DNA of 64,000 bases from Sipunculus nudus (lineage: Eukaryota; Annelida; Sipuncula; Golfingiida; Sipunculidae), in the NCBI GenBank assembly GCA_026874595.1, contig CM049316.1:65331176-65395175 (forward strand), written 5' to 3'. The notes below the pieces were generated by a model that was not told the DNA's origin, did no database searches, and saw nothing but the letters and a program-made list of their open reading frames with translations. A program made the position numbers and the translations under genes. This document shows, piece after piece, positions 1 through 13,654 of the stretch (its first letter is position 1; every line of letters begins with the position of its first letter).

Positions 1-1770
1 CTCCTTTACAGATTATCACATTGGGTAACTTGACTGAATTGAAAATCTTGATTATTAATTCTGCAACAGAAAAAACGAACCCATTATACGATGACGCCCT
101 ACAATTCTGCCCTGTGTCAACGATGTTTATAGTGCTTTCAATACCAAATGTTTCTTCACCGTACAAGGCCGTTTATGACCATAGAACAGTGCTAATTAAG
201 ATGATTGTATCTCGGAGAACATTTTGATTAAATTATTTATTTAGCATAATGTATCATATGAACAGCTCGAGGTTTGATAATTTAAAAGGAAAATATTTAA
301 TAGAAACATTGAAACATATTATGGGGAAGGAGATCCCCAAGTCTGTAATGTGAGCTAACATCGGATGAAGCGCTAATTATTAAACCTATCCTGTTCAAAC
401 ATCTATTGTCAGCTAAAAGACTGCATAGGTTCACCCCTTTGTAGGTGATAATATTTCCACAATAAATAGATCATGTTGCATCTTTAACATCCCATGTCAT
501 TATTAAACATCTTTAAGACATGACTGTGACACATTCCATGAATTAATTTAAGACTCGGTTAATTTGCAGGGCAGTAAAAATTATTCATCCCGTTAAAGAG
601 ATTTATATTTATCCTGTTTCTGTTTGGTTGTTTGTTTGTCCCTAAATGGGTTTACGCGATAATTGCTGACCATGGTTTCCATGAAACTTTTGGGGTGGGG
701 GGTGGGGGTGAAATATCGGCCAGAGAATTTGGCAGTGGACGAGGATAAACAGAGTAGGGGTCAGTAGGTGTTTTGACGGAAGCCTGTGTTTTTCTTAAAG
801 GGCTCTAATGCCGAAAGTGAATTAAATAAAGGAAGTCTCTTGAACCTTTTTTTTTTTTAAATGGTGATATCATTTGTAACCTGTCAATTTTGTTTGTATC
901 CACGCGTTTGTAGGTGAATATAGCTGGCTTGAATGAAATTACAGTTAGACCAGGCAAAATATACTGCTGTAAGGAATCTGTACATGTAAACTGTAAAAAA
1001 AAATGTATGTGGACGTGATGCAAATCACACCCAGTGCTGCACTCAGACATATTCCCGGATATATTGAGTGATATGCCTGGAAGACATGATTATGTATATT
1101 CCAGGTAAAAGAAAACGTGAGACATTATGACGCATATAGATATAGGTATCTGTGTATCGACAGCGTTGTGTTTACCCGTTCAGTTCAATGTTTCTTTATG
1201 TAAAACAGGAGCGTCAATGACCGCGGGCAGTGTTTTCTACAAACTAGTGCAGGGGGATTAATAAAATATCCAGTCAATAGAGTAATTGTATTGAATGACT
1301 ACGACATCAGGTATATATTATTAATCACATTATTTAATTACAATATAGGTTATTATATAAACAGTTCGAGGAATTCATATGCTTGAAGAGGAAATACCAA
1401 AAGAAAGAACGCCATACTAGGAGAGCCCGCAGGATTGGCTTGGTCAGGATCACGTGTTACCTATTAAGCATACGCCCTTCAAGCCAATACGTTCTAACAT
1501 CCAATGTCACCTGAAAGACTATAGATTCGCCCCCCTTGTAGGTAGACATGTCGCAATGCATATTTAATTAAGACAATAACATTGCGTAAATCCAGGCCAT
1601 GAAATTTTCAGCTAGAGTAGTTTGCCAGACAAAGTCATTATTCATTAAAAGCACCTTTGTTGTTCGGGTACATTAATGCATTCGCATCGGCGTAAGGCTT
1701 ATATCATAACGCCGATATGGGACAAGTGTTAATTAAACCCTTTGGAGGTGACATTGGAGGTAATACTACA

Positions 1771-1772
<2 letters not shown>
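1..1772. other. No gene or repeat recognised
   Basis: AT-rich non-coding sequence with short oligo-G and oligo-T runs. The small open frames have no recognisable protein features. Confidence 0.5.

Positions 1773-1828
<56 letters not shown>
1773..1828. repeat. (AT)n microsatellite
   Basis: Uninterrupted alternating AT of about 56 bases. It creates a false open frame of alternating Ile and Tyr. Confidence 0.95.
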
Positions 1829-1830
<2 letters not shown>

Positions 1831-3744
1831 AAAGTTTATACCAGTTATTTGCTCATATGTACTAATCTAGAGGGCTTTTTATTATTAATAGTCTCGAAGG
1901 AGTTTTAACAATTTGTCAAGATAGCAAAAATGTGATTATTTTCCCAATAAAGTGAATGCCGCGACCTCCAGCATTACTTTAAATTGAGTCATTAATTATT
2001 CACAACTGTTTTCTGACCCATCTCCCGAAATCACATCAAAATTCCCGTGTGAGATTAACTTCAACTGGACTTGTCACATTCAGGAACCGAGACGCTATCA
2101 AGATGGGAGTTCCCCGGTTAACAGCGCTATATAGTGGCACATTAACTGCGGCTCCCAGGGCATCGGTACTGCAGTTAAGTCACGAACTTGGACTAAGCGA
2201 TGGTTGACCCTCACTCAAATGCCTCTTTTCAGTGGAGCGATCATGCACAAAGCCTGTCTAATATCTTGGAATGCTGGAGTGCATGGTAGCCAGTTCAAGC
2301 TATACTGTAAATTATAGTCCGTTTCATCCCTTCATGTCCATCTGTTTTTATTCTGTGGAAATGTTTATCAGTTACATTCCAAGGAAAACAGATAGTGTAG
2401 CCTAGAGGAATAAAGGGTCTTATTTCACCAAAGTAACTTAATACCTGCTTCACAACTAATTTCAGAAACAGAAATATTTAAAAAGATATGAGAAATCAGT
2501 CTATCCTTTACAACACATGAGACCCGCTTATGGAGGTCAATTCATTGGTCACATGCAATAAAGCACTAATTGACAGCTGCTGATTGAATGCTGTCATGTT
2601 AACACTCTAAAAAATAAAACCAGCAAAACAAAGATGACTACTCATGCAAGCATACACCTGATATGCGAGATCATGATGAAGAAACAAAAAAGTTGTGAAA
2701 CGTTGTAAAATTCTAAATTGCAAAATCATGTTGTCCCTTCCATATGTAGTTTTCTAGAAAATTAATGAAAAATATAAACGTTTAGGAAAATTATCTCTTA
2801 AACCAGGTGGACAGCAATTGGTGAAACGGCCTATAACCTTTACCAATTTCATGAACGAAGATGCTTGCATGTGTATTTAATCATTTACATTACTACTCAC
2901 GCATGCACCGATTACATACATATATAGTAATGTTATATTATCGCATGTAAATCTTTCCAATATGGAAAACGCACTTATATATAATATTGGATATATAGCT
3001 ACTAAGCTAACATTTGCACTTGTCCGCATAACACAGTTATAAAGCCTTCCTCCTATCTACCGAAGCAAAAAAAAAAAAAAAATCGGCTACCTATAACCTG
3101 CTATTCCTTCTTTTATCATTTCTGCCGCTGATAACAATCATATGATGAAATCAAAATAACCTTAGAAATGTGGTGATTTGCAGGAAAAATCGGTAGATGT
3201 GCGGGCATTCACCAGTCGGCGAAATTTGTAGATTTTTTTCGAGCGGTCAAAATCAATAGGCCGGCAAAAAAAAATCGGTAGGTTGAAGGCCCGCTGTAAG
3301 AGAGGAACCCCACAGGAAAACCACGATCGCTAAAGGGCCTTTGTGAAGCCGGTCTCTCATCAACTGATTTTTCCAGCCGATTCTTGGCCGGCCGAAAAAA
3401 AAATCAGTACGATTTGGAGATGGAAGGGTGTTATGGTTTTTAAATGCAAATATTTCGGCTGTGGAGCATTTTATTTAAAAAAAGTATTTTTGGGTATTTA
3501 TTTTTTTTTGTACCACTTTACAAATACCCCAAAACAGGAATATGACACTGATAGCATCTTTTGGAGAAGTGCAACTTTCAAGTATGGTCCTAGGACAACT
3601 CATTGTGGTATCGGCGCTCACGATCGATCCCGGATGTCCCGAACCTCTTCCGTAGAAATAGTTATTTGTATGGGAGCGCAAGGTAAACTCCGTCTGGTGG
3701 TAAATCGATAAAATAAGCAAGCTCTCGACGGGCTGAAACTGAGA
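1829..3744. other. No gene recognised
   Basis: Non-coding, AT-rich. Around 3060-3410 there are several short A-rich motifs of the type AAAAAATCGGTAG next to GGCCGGC, in both orientations, possibly the worn ends of a small element, but I could not delimit it. Confidence 0.4.
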
Positions 3745-4010
3745 ACATGGATATATATTGTCGGCTTATACACCAGTATTTGTACGACTCTTCATCTGAA
3801 AGTTTATACGCGAGTAATTTTTTTTTGTCCAGGAGAGGTAGAAATCGAGGCCAGGGTATTTGGGATGAAAATGGGATAATGGGTTAGTTGGTTTAGTCAT
3901 TAGCTTCACTTGCACATATTGTAATAATATTCATAGCTTTGTTATTTTTAGTAGTACTGTGTTTCCTTTGGACATAAATTAGGTCGATTTATACAAGCTA
4001 TTATACACGT
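3745..4010 (+). repeat. Dispersed repeat, copy 1 of 2
   Basis: Shares a long stretch with 13655-13890 in the same orientation. The best-conserved part reads TTAGTTGGTTTAGTCATTA, followed by CACTTGCAC and a TAATAATAT block, with matching sequence on either side. No open frame is conserved between the copies, so this is likely a non-coding mobile element remnant. Confidence 0.65.
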
Positions 4011-4064
4011 TGAGTTTTTGTGGACATTTATTGATATTTTGTTTGCGTTATCTTGTATCCTACT

Positions 4065-4290
4065 ATAACTTGCGGATGAAAGCGCGGTCATCCCGAGAGC
4101 GTTCCTCCGACTTCTGCTTTGAAGATACGGCCTATTGGTCACAAAGCTAACTCCGCAGACAGATTCTCTCCTTTAGACTGTGCTCGGAGTAATATCTTGT
4201 TGCATTCCATGTCCTTATCAAATTCTGACCTTGCAACAATATAGTATCCGCTTATGGGGGCTGCCATTTTGCGTACAGACTAACTCAAGC
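4065..4290 (+). repeat. Degenerate relative of the 36.9-kb repeat
   Basis: The motif GAGAGCGTTCCTCCG, followed by a CTCGGAG block, the TTCCATGTCC block and then GCGTACA, occurs in the same order at 36843-37040. The copies are diverged and non-coding. Confidence 0.5.
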
Positions 4291-4924
4291 GGTATTTTCA
4301 AAGATTAAAATAATGTTGAGAGAATTCGAGGAATGGATCTAGCATCACCAGTCTATGTCGGCATGCAATTAGTGCAGTTACTTCCCTTCATTCACTCGTG
4401 GCGCAAGGTTGACTGTAAATATCGCTTTAAACTATGGTATCCAGATCACGTTCAAAATAAAAAAGAATCCTTCTTTAATAAAAACTTATATAATCCTAAT
4501 AGTACCGGTACCATGAACTAGATATCATATCCAATTATTTCATTCCAACCAGATGTACAAAATAACATTAAGACAGTCATGGAAGTATACAGGTTGCCTA
4601 TATGTTTAACACAATTAAAAAAGAACAAACGTAAAAACACATTATTGTCCTTCAAACTTGATGTTTAGCTGTGAAATATAGTTCACACTTTTCTTTATTG
4701 TCAGATTGGCTGTAAGCATTCAGCTCAATAGACTGACATTTGCTGATGACACAAATTCTCTTTAAGATAATGAGATGACATAGACTCAGCATAATTGTCT
4801 CCTAAGCTTGGTAATATTAACTTTAGTGTAGCCAAGTCACGCAGGTGTTCGCTCATAAATATATACCGACAATACAAAAAATTACAAGTAATTTACAATA
4901 CACAAGTACAATAAATGCCTGGAT

Positions 4925-6575
4925 GGTTTAATGTCAGGATTATAACTTATGACACAATGTCAGACAGCTTTTACATTGGAAAGGGTGACCAGTTGAGGCT
5001 GATGGGCTTTTTTTGGCTGGTTTTTGTTTAGTTAATTGTTGTTAATACCAAAAGGGACTTATGGCAAGGTTCGTGTACTCATGTTCACAACCCGTAAACG
5101 TTATATCAAATATCCGTCACGGGTGGGTTTACGACCTGACTCTTTCTTGGGGCAGATGCAGGTTTTTTCCAGACATATCATTTTGACCAGTATATGCTTT
5201 ACCGACCAGAGCACAAAACTAATATTTCAACTTTGTCTCTTCCATACTATATAGCTACAAATTCACTTAGGTAATTTGTAAATGTAAATGGCCTCTGACT
5301 TGTCACTGTATGTCATTCCATTAATGTTCCCCTGAACAAGCTACTCTGCTCCAAGAATTTGTGCAACACCTGCCACTTCTTGATACGTCGAACGCATATT
5401 TCTGACACGTAACGCACAAAACCCCTGCATTGAGACGACCGATCCTGTCAGTTTACATTTAGAGCTCTGTCACGTGGCATACAAAACTTAATCACGTGAC
5501 AACCAGAGTTGTATAACACCTGACTTACAATTCGCTAACACGCTCCTGACAGGTTATTTTATCGGTTGATTTTCATTTATCATACTTGTCAATTTGGATT
5601 CTAATTTATGGCATATTATCCTATTATAACACGAACAAGGCTTCCAGCAGCAGATTTATTGGTCACAATTGATACGTAGAGAGGCTTCAAGTTTATTACA
5701 TTACAGAAAAAAAACAACTTATTGTCCTGGCTGGTATGTGAGACTCACGAATTCGTTCGTGTGACGCCAATAATTATAGATATTAATTGTTTATTTTGAT
5801 ATCCGTGTATCAGTGTTTCTCGGCAAAAAATGTGGAATAGTTTTATCCGAAGTATTCAGGACATTCATGTTCCCAAGTACCATAGAGTTCATGCTTTACT
5901 GTTATCTCCCACAGAACATTAATCAGAATGACAACATTGATGGCTTTAATAGTAATACGTTAAGCAACATTAGAAGGCTGCTTTAAATTGGCACAAATTT
6001 AACATTTTTCTGCCCCCGATTTGGTCTAGCATCTTTTTCATACAGAAGGGTTACATTTAATTAAATGCAATCTAACTGGAATTTTTTTTCAAATAACATA
6101 TATAAAAAGTGACTGATGGAATATCTCATGTTTGGATATAGTTTGTAGTGGAACGTGCAGAGATATTAAAATCACCGCCGATATGTTGAGCGTTAAAGAT
6201 AATGCAATCAGACCACGTCGCCACTAGAGTTAAGTGTCAATATTCATCGTTCTTGTGAAGCAGATCCGGCTTCCGTCTCGTCTATTTTTGAATTTACACA
6301 TTAAAAAAAAATATTTGGAGTCTGTTCATTTATATGGGCAGCTATTTATTTGTACATGGATCTTCAGAGAAGAGCAGTGGTTCAGTCACTGTTCTAGAAT
6401 ATTTAATAGGTGCCGCCATTTTACAACCTTGCTACTTCCCTTTTAAACTTTGCCGTTAAGATGGTAATTCATTTCATCTTAATAATCCTGGCTTACTGGA
6501 AATAGAACGCATTGACCATTTATTTTACTATCCAGAACATTAGCCTGATAAAGTTTAACCCTTAAAGCAACTAAC
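4925..6575 (+). repeat. Long decayed repeat, copy 1
   Basis: First of three long related copies. Landmarks in order: a GTCAGGATTATAACTTATGACA-like block (4935), TTCTTGATACGT (5379), a CACGTGACAA block (5493), ATCATACTTGTCAATTTG (5579), the AACACGAACAAGGCTT block (5628), the TTTGGTCTAGCATC block (6019) and CGTCTCGTCTATTTTTGAAT (6275). All recur in order at 7.5-10.1 and 10.6-13.3 kb. There are no conserved open frames. Confidence 0.75.
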
Positions 6576-6698
6576 TCATTTATGATTAACCAGAAAAGAC
6601 CGTACAAAGAGTTTCCTGCAAACTTTACACATTCAGAATCTATTATCTTAAAGAGCCGAGGCGAGCATAACCAACCACCCTGTAGATAGTAAGGACGA

Positions 6699-7520
6699 TA
6701 AAATGATAATCATAGTACAGAGGGCATCGATAAAAATGATAATCATAATACAGAGGGCATCGATAAAAATGATAATCATAATACAGAGGGCATCGATAAA
6801 AATGATAATCATAAACCAGAGGGCATCGATAAAAATGATACTCATAAACCAGAGGGCATCGATAAAAATGATATTCATAAACCAGAGGGCATCGATAAAA
6901 ATGATACTCATAATACAGAGGGCATCTATAAAAATGATACTCATAATACAGAGGGCATCGATAAAATGATACTCATAATACAGAGGGCATCGATAAAAAT
7001 GATACTCATAATACAGAGGGCATCGATAAAAATGATACTCATAATACAGGGGGCATCGATAAAAATGATACTCATAATACAGGGGGCATCGATAAAAATG
7101 ATACTCATAATACAGAAGGCATCGATAAAAATGATACTCATAATACAGAAGGCATCGATAAAAATGATACTCATGGTACATAGGGCATCGATCAAAATGA
7201 TAATCCTGGTACAGAGGGCATCGATCAAAATGATAATCATAATACAGAGGGCATCGATCAAAATGATACTCATAATACAGAGGGCATCGATAAAAATGAT
7301 ACTCATAATACAGAGGGCATCGATTAAAATGAAAATTATAATACAGAGGGCATCGATAAAAATGATACTCATAATACAGAGGGCATCGATAAAAATGATA
7401 CTCATAATACAGAGGGCATCGATAAAAATGATACTCATAATACAGAGGGCATCGATAAAAATGATACTCATAATACAGAGGGCATCGATAAAAATGATAA
7501 TCTTAATACAGAGGGCATCT
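6699..7520. repeat. 33-bp minisatellite, about 25 copies
   Basis: A tandem array whose unit contains ATGATACTCATAATACAGAG followed by GGCATCGATAAAA. GGGCATC occurs about every 33 bases from 6722 to 7513. Because 33 is a multiple of three, both strands stay open for nearly 200 codons (one + frame repeats KMILIIQRASI). A one-base loss near 6961 shifts the + frame, and neither strand shows other coding features, so I treat these frames as artefacts of the repeat. Confidence 0.95.
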
Positions 7521-7544
7521 TATGAACTTATCATAAATAAAACA

Positions 7545-10150
7545 TAAATCCTAATACTCATTTCAGGGGGTATGTACCGTAAGTAACATATCTATCGCTT
7601 ACTCTCTATTAGATGATATCTGATTTAGTGTATGTCAATTTTCCATTAAAATGGGTTGATTTTAGTGTCATGATACAATGTCCGAGAGAGTTTGCACTGG
7701 AATGGGTCACCAGCTTAGCATAATGACCTGCTAGATGCAGGTAGATGCGGATTTTGACTGGCACATCATTGCTTGCCAGAATATGTTTTGACCGACCAGA
7801 ACAAAAATCTGTCTCTTTTAAAGGGACCTAATAAGCATGTTGTACGAACAATAGCGTCTTCTCTTTAAAGAAAATGGCACTTGCCAAAATATTAAACTGA
7901 CACGGTTGGCTACTCCTGTACGCGAGTTTAAAAAGGTAGACCGGGCGCGATCATTGGCGCCGACACAAACCACTTGCGTTTTCCTTTCAGGCTTACAACC
8001 GATGTATCACACCCGTGGACATTCATGTTTGGACTACTCCCCTTTAGATCTGTCGCGCATGCGCAAAATCAGACCTCCGGTACGCGGCCATGTTAAGGTA
8101 CGCAGACACGTGGACCGTGGTTACTCACACGCAGAACCATGACAAAGTGTTAAGTAGGTGAAGGGGGACTACTGAAACCGTGTCCTGGGATGGTTTTGAC
8201 TGGAAACGATTGTATAAAGCAACACTGAAGTTAAAGTGGGAAATAATAAGCAAGATATTGCTCCTGGTCATGTTCCCTTGACTTATGCTTTGTCTGGTTC
8301 TATACTCGAAGAGAACGCATTTATATAGCTTAACTAAACCTTAGTCATTTCTAAATGTGAATGGCTACTGATTGGTCAGTGCTCTTTATTACATTTATGT
8401 TGATGTACAGGACACTCCGTTCCAAGAATCTGAGCAACATCTGTCAGTTCTTGATACGTAGAACGTCTCTGAAGCGTTACACAAAAACCCCTGGATCAAG
8501 ACACGCGATCCTGTAAGTTTACTTTTAGAGCTCTGTAACGTGACATGCAAAACCTGATCATTTGGCCACTAAGGTTTTATAACACCTTACACGAAAATCA
8601 CTAACACGCTCATGGCAGAATTTAGATGCATTTCATTTTATCATACTTGTCAATTTACATTTTAATCCTTGACTTTTTATCTAATTGTAACACGAAATAT
8701 TGTCAAGACTGGTATGTTAGACACACGAAAGCGATTGTGTTACGTCAATGAAAATAGAGATTAATTTGTTATTTTTAAAACTCTCGGATTTCCTGCTTAA
8801 AGTGTTCTACCCTGTAATAAGACCAAAATGGCCAACAATATTATCCAAAAATATTCCTGACGCCTATATTCTTAAGTACCAACAGACATTGAATTTGTAA
8901 CAAAAGACATTTGTATTCCTATCTTTAAAAAAAAATCTTTAAAAATGGATGGTATATTATTTTTCTATCCCCAGTTGGCATCTTGAGTGTCATATAGGAT
9001 TTCTTTTAATTAAATGCAGTTCATCCAATGGCATACATAATGTTTTTCATATCAGTTTTTGTTAACAAAACAGTTAATTGAATTTCTGTTTTGAAAAACG
9101 TAAAAGTTTAGAGAAGAACGTATATAGAGTCAAATATAATCATCCTTTATCGCTGCCGATCTGTCCAGCGCAAACAAAGGGTTAAAGATGATTAAAACTT
9201 TAGGAAACCTGCAGTGACTTCTTTATGTATTCATATGCATCATTTTGCTTGAAGAAGTATTTGTTAAATATGAGGGACATTATTCAAAAGAATGTGGTTA
9301 AAATTGTTTACAATTTACTTAAGTTGACATCAGTCAGTATTTCTATGGTCATTAGCTTTCTTTAGATTGATAACACTTATAGTGCTTACTTTAATCGGCA
9401 TTATTGAACTTTAATACCTAGCAGCTCTAGGTTTTTTTATTTAAACAGTACATTTATTGTGGTATGTCAATTTGCAAAGAGTTTCATCTTAGAATGACTG
9501 ACAGGTAAGTTTCAATATTTTAGGTTTATCATAGAGCATTATCAAGAATGCCAATAAATATATTAAATATAACACGAGCACGTTAACTTTCTAGTGACAT
9601 TAATAATATACAGGTATTTATATCCTTAAAGATATTGTCGCCTCTCAATTCAATGGTCCCTTTGTGCAAACTACCCTCACTTCGTCATGTGAGTAAATAA
9701 TCGCACATGGATCAGGTCTTTATAAATGGATAATAACTTCCTCTCACGTATGTATTTCCCGAGAATTATTTCAGATCTCGTAGTTTCTCACGGTACCTTC
9801 CACTGCATAAGTAAGCCTGGTAAAAATATCAAACTACCGTATCGTCTGTATTTACATAATTAAACAGAACTGCTTTGTGTAGCCTGTTTATTAATGTCTC
9901 TTTTTACTTATTCATAGATCTTCAGAGATGAGGGTGCCTGGAGTTTGTGTTTAAGATACTGTTCCAGAATATTTGAGACGCGCCCCATTTTAATTGCCAG
10001 CGGCTTCCCCTGGTTTCTAATTTCGCCGACCAGGTACTATTTCTCTAATTAAAGATGGCGTGCCAGACATAGAACCCATTGTAACTTTTCAGGACAGTCT
10101 CCTGGGAGCGTTAAAAGACCATTCTCCACTTGTAGTGAGAATTAAACATA
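7545..10150 (+). repeat. Long decayed repeat, copy 2
   Basis: Same landmark order as copy 1: TTCTTGATACGT at about 8450, ATCATACTTGTCAATTT at about 8640, a matching TATCGTCTGTATTTACATAA block at about 9840, and the TTAAAGATGGC / AGAACCCATTG block at about 10050. Compared with copy 1 it has extra sequence at roughly 7850-8250 that is richer in GC. Confidence 0.75.
8055..8064. promoter_or_regulatory. Palindromic GCGCATGCGC (NRF-1-like) site
   Basis: A perfect 10-base palindrome matching the core recognition sequence of NRF-1-type factors, within a short GC-richer island that also has a CACGTG E-box near 8107. No transcript start is visible nearby, so function is uncertain. Confidence 0.25.
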
Positions 10151-10609
10151 CCTATCAAAGTTGTCTTATTTTATTTAACACCGCTAGAAAACCGTGTATC
10201 TGACATATTTGTCGTGGCTTTGAAACGTGTGAGACAGGATTATCGGCGTTTACCATAAACTTTGCCATTTTGAAAGGCTATTTCGTCATTTTCAAACTGG
10301 GTCAGTATGTGCTTCGGAAAACAACAACAAGCCGTGTAGCAAAGCAGACATTTCAGACCCGGCATTACGCGGCCAGTTTACAACTTCCACACAATTAGGA
10401 CAGGCAGATATGATGTCCCTGTGGACCTTTCACGTGTCGTGAGTGCAAAACACTAGGTTATATTTGTGTAGCGAGTGCAACGCATCCGCGGGGAGCTCTT
10501 TACACATACAGCTACTAATTTATACATGATTATTCAGACAAGACAGAACATAGTTTCATACAAACTAAATACAATCAGGGTTTATTATCTAAACATTGTG
10601 TGAACCAAT

Positions 10610-13290
10610 GATGAATACAACATGAATTTAATAATTATTACACGAGGTATTTGCCCAAAGTAATATGTCTGTCGCTCACCCTCTTTTAGATGATCTTTGA
10701 TTTGGTGTTTGTGTATAGAATATGTGGTTACCTTTTTGTGAGCGAGGGTTTACCTTCAAACGTTGAAGGTAAAAATGAAATGTAAAAGGTAAATTGGCAT
10801 TATGAATAAAATCGATCATGTAGAAGATTGATACTTTAATTGATATCGGATCTTTCCAAATGTCTAATATTAACAAAAAATATTTTTTTGTTGATAAGAT
10901 TTAGTGCACACAGTATTTGATATAATTATTTCACATAATAATTATATTGTTAGATCGAGAAAATATAAACCTCGCGAAACATTGAAAAAGTGAAATCGCG
11001 AAAATTTAATCCTGCGAATATGAAGCCAACCACAGTATATGCCACGGTGGAGTTGACAACATGACTCCTTGATCGGGTATATACGGCTTCAGACTGACTC
11101 ATAATTACTGACAAGAATACGTTATGACTGACCTGTCTCTTTTAACCTTAGCTTTGTCTGGTTGAATACTCGGGGGAAGTGCATTTATGTGGCTATAAAT
11201 ACACGTATGTAAGTTGTTAGTGGCTACTGATTGAGCTTAAGCAACATCTGCCAGTTCTTGATACGTTGAACGCACATCTCTGAAACGTAACGTCAGTCCC
11301 GTGAATCAAGACACGCGATCCTGTCAGTAAACTTTTAAACCTTTCACGTGACATGCAACAATTAATCACGTGACAACAAGAGATGTATCACCCGCCTGAC
11401 TTACTAACACGCTCCTGAAAGGTTATTTTATCCGTTGATGCATTTCTGTTTGTTATACTTGTCAATTTGCTTTATAATTTCTGACTTTCTATCTAATTAT
11501 AACACAAACAAGGCTTATAGCAGTAGATTCATCGGTCACAATTAATACATAGAGAGTCTTCATGTTTACCTGAATACAGAAAAAAATAACACATTGTCAA
11601 GACTAGTGTATGAGAGACACTAATTTATAATACTCTCGGCTATCCTGCTTAAAGTGTTTCTCATTTCCAAAATGGCGAACATTTTTTCCCCGAAGGGATC
11701 ATAACACTTGGTATCTAAAAGTCCAGTTCACACAGAGTTCGTGCTTTCAGACATGTTTACGCTTATCTTACAAAACATTAACCGGAACGGCAACAATAAT
11801 GGCTGTAATACTAATTAATTTGGCACGTAAAAAGCTGCTTTGGAATGGCACAAATTTAATCTTGCCCCCAATTTGGCTTAGCATCTTGAATTTCACACTG
11901 ACGATTTCATTTAACTAAATGCAGTCCTTCCCATTGCATTCTTTCAAATAGTATTTAAAAATAACTGATCTAAATATTCCTGTTTGCTGATAGTTTATAA
12001 TAGATCTTGCAGAGACCCAAATAACTGCCGATCTGTGGAGCGTAAACAAATGGGGATTTTAAACTTAAGAAAGCATGAAGTTATAGACTTCTTTCATGTT
12101 TCTGTTAAGGATATTAATATATATTTATTACAGAGAAATATTTCTGCAATTGGACTAAAATTATTTAAAAGAACAGGGTTCAAAAAGGTTGTTACACAAT
12201 GACATTTTGTTAGTATTTTTACGATCATTATACTTTCTATTTAAATTGAAACTACGTTTACTGCTTATTGTATTCGGCATTATTCATTGCACTGCCGATA
12301 TGCATTTGTCTTTTTTTGTGATAAGTCAGCTCCTAATGAACCATTTGTCTTGAAAATATTAACAAACAGATTTCAACATTTTAGGTTTATAATGCAATAT
12401 TAAGAATGCAACCACCATCTTTCTTGAGACATTAATAATACATTCATGTCTTCAATAATATTGTATCGTCTTACTTCAGTTGTCGAAATATCCCTTTGTG
12501 CAACAAGTCTCGTCATGGGAGTAAAAAAAACAGATCGAAGATCAAGTCTTTAAAAATAGATTATTCCTTCCTCTCTCGTATGTATTTCCCGAGAATTCAA
12601 TAAAAGTTTCTCGCGGTACCTGCCACTAAAAACAGGCTTAATGAAAATATACAGGCATCCGTCTCGTCTGTTATTAAATTTACATAATAAAACAGAACTG
12701 CTTTGTAGAGCCTGTTCATTCATGTAAGTCTCTTTTACTTATTGATGGATCATCAAAGACGTGTAGTACCTGGAGGTTGTGTTTTACTTATTATTTGATA
12801 CGTGCCGTCATTTTACTTGCTAGCGGCTTCTCCAAGTTTCTCACTAAGTCGTTGCCCTAATTTAAGCTGGCTTACCCGACATTCACACTTGATTTTGTTA
12901 TCTAGGAAAGTTGCATGATAGCGACAAACATGTAGAGCAACTAATTTAGATGAGCCCATGTGGACAGGAATACAGTCGCACTTGTCTGCCCTTGCGTACA
13001 GATCACTGTAATTGCATATGATATAACGTTGAAACATATTCATGAATGTACCTTGGGAACGTGAATATTAACAGTTATAATTCCATAAGCAATTATTCCA
13101 TTAATGCTTAACTTTAGCAGATTCCATTGTTCTTGAGAATCCTGTTTACATTATAAAGCAGAATTGCTTTGTAGAGTCTGTTGATTCATAAAGGTCTTTT
13201 TTTAATCATTCATGCATTATCAGAGAGGAGCTGTGCCTGGAGACCATTTCTAGTTATTATTCTGGAATATTTGATGAATACAGGGCAGGG
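10610..13290 (+). repeat. Long decayed repeat, copy 3
   Basis: Opens with a block (GTCTGTCGCTCACCCTC, then TTTTAGATGATC) that matches 7590-7640 in copy 2. It then carries TTCTTGATACGTTGAACGC (11255), the CACGTGACAAC block, ATACTTGTCAATTTGC (11455) and the AACACAAACAAGGCTT block. The terminal block (CGTCTCGTCTGTTATTAAAT with CAGAACTGCTTTGTAGAGCC) lies at 12660-12850 and appears again, in part, at 13130-13290. Confidence 0.75.
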
Positions 13291-13334
13291 AAATTTTTAT
13301 ATATTACTTGTTTGAACATATAAACATATAAAAT

Positions 13335-13600
13335 ATGTATGAATGGACTTGCTCCTTCACATATATTGACAGGTTCACTTTGATAAAGCATACTCAACGC
13401 CTCACATCACGATCTACAAAACGGAATAACTATTATTTAGTGAGACAACTTATGAAGCATTTAGAGCAGCTTCGTGTTATGACGGCAGTTCACTTTGGAA
13501 TGACGTGCCCGTCAATATTAAATATGTCACCAACTTAAGAAATTGAAAAAAAGTTATCGCGTTCTTATTTCTCCAATCGTTTTAGACCATCTTAGTTTTT
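13335..13600 (+). mobile_element. Remnant of the C-terminal end of a non-LTR retrotransposon reverse-transcriptase protein
   Basis: One frame reads NGLAPSHILTG at 13342, a hallmark of the region after the reverse-transcriptase domain in many non-LTR elements. A second frame at about 13437-13545 reads ETTYEAFRAAS and then SSLWNDVPVNIK, matching the common ending with a LWN-x-LP core. Stops and frame changes separate the pieces, so this is an inactive fragment of about 250 bases. Its clade cannot be decided from so little. Confidence 0.6.
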
Positions 13601-13654
13601 TGCTTGCTGGAAATCTTTGATTTCGGCAAGCTTGTTGGACCATTCCGAATATAT

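Noticed and set aside
6699-7520. CRISPR-like array
   Set aside because: The units are contiguous without distinct spacers, and this is animal-type DNA.
6648-7547. Long open frames on both strands (about 177-193 codons) with an 11-residue repeat
   Set aside because: They follow from a 33-base tandem repeat without stops. Both strands are open, frameshifts occur between units, and there is no start context or flanking coding sequence.
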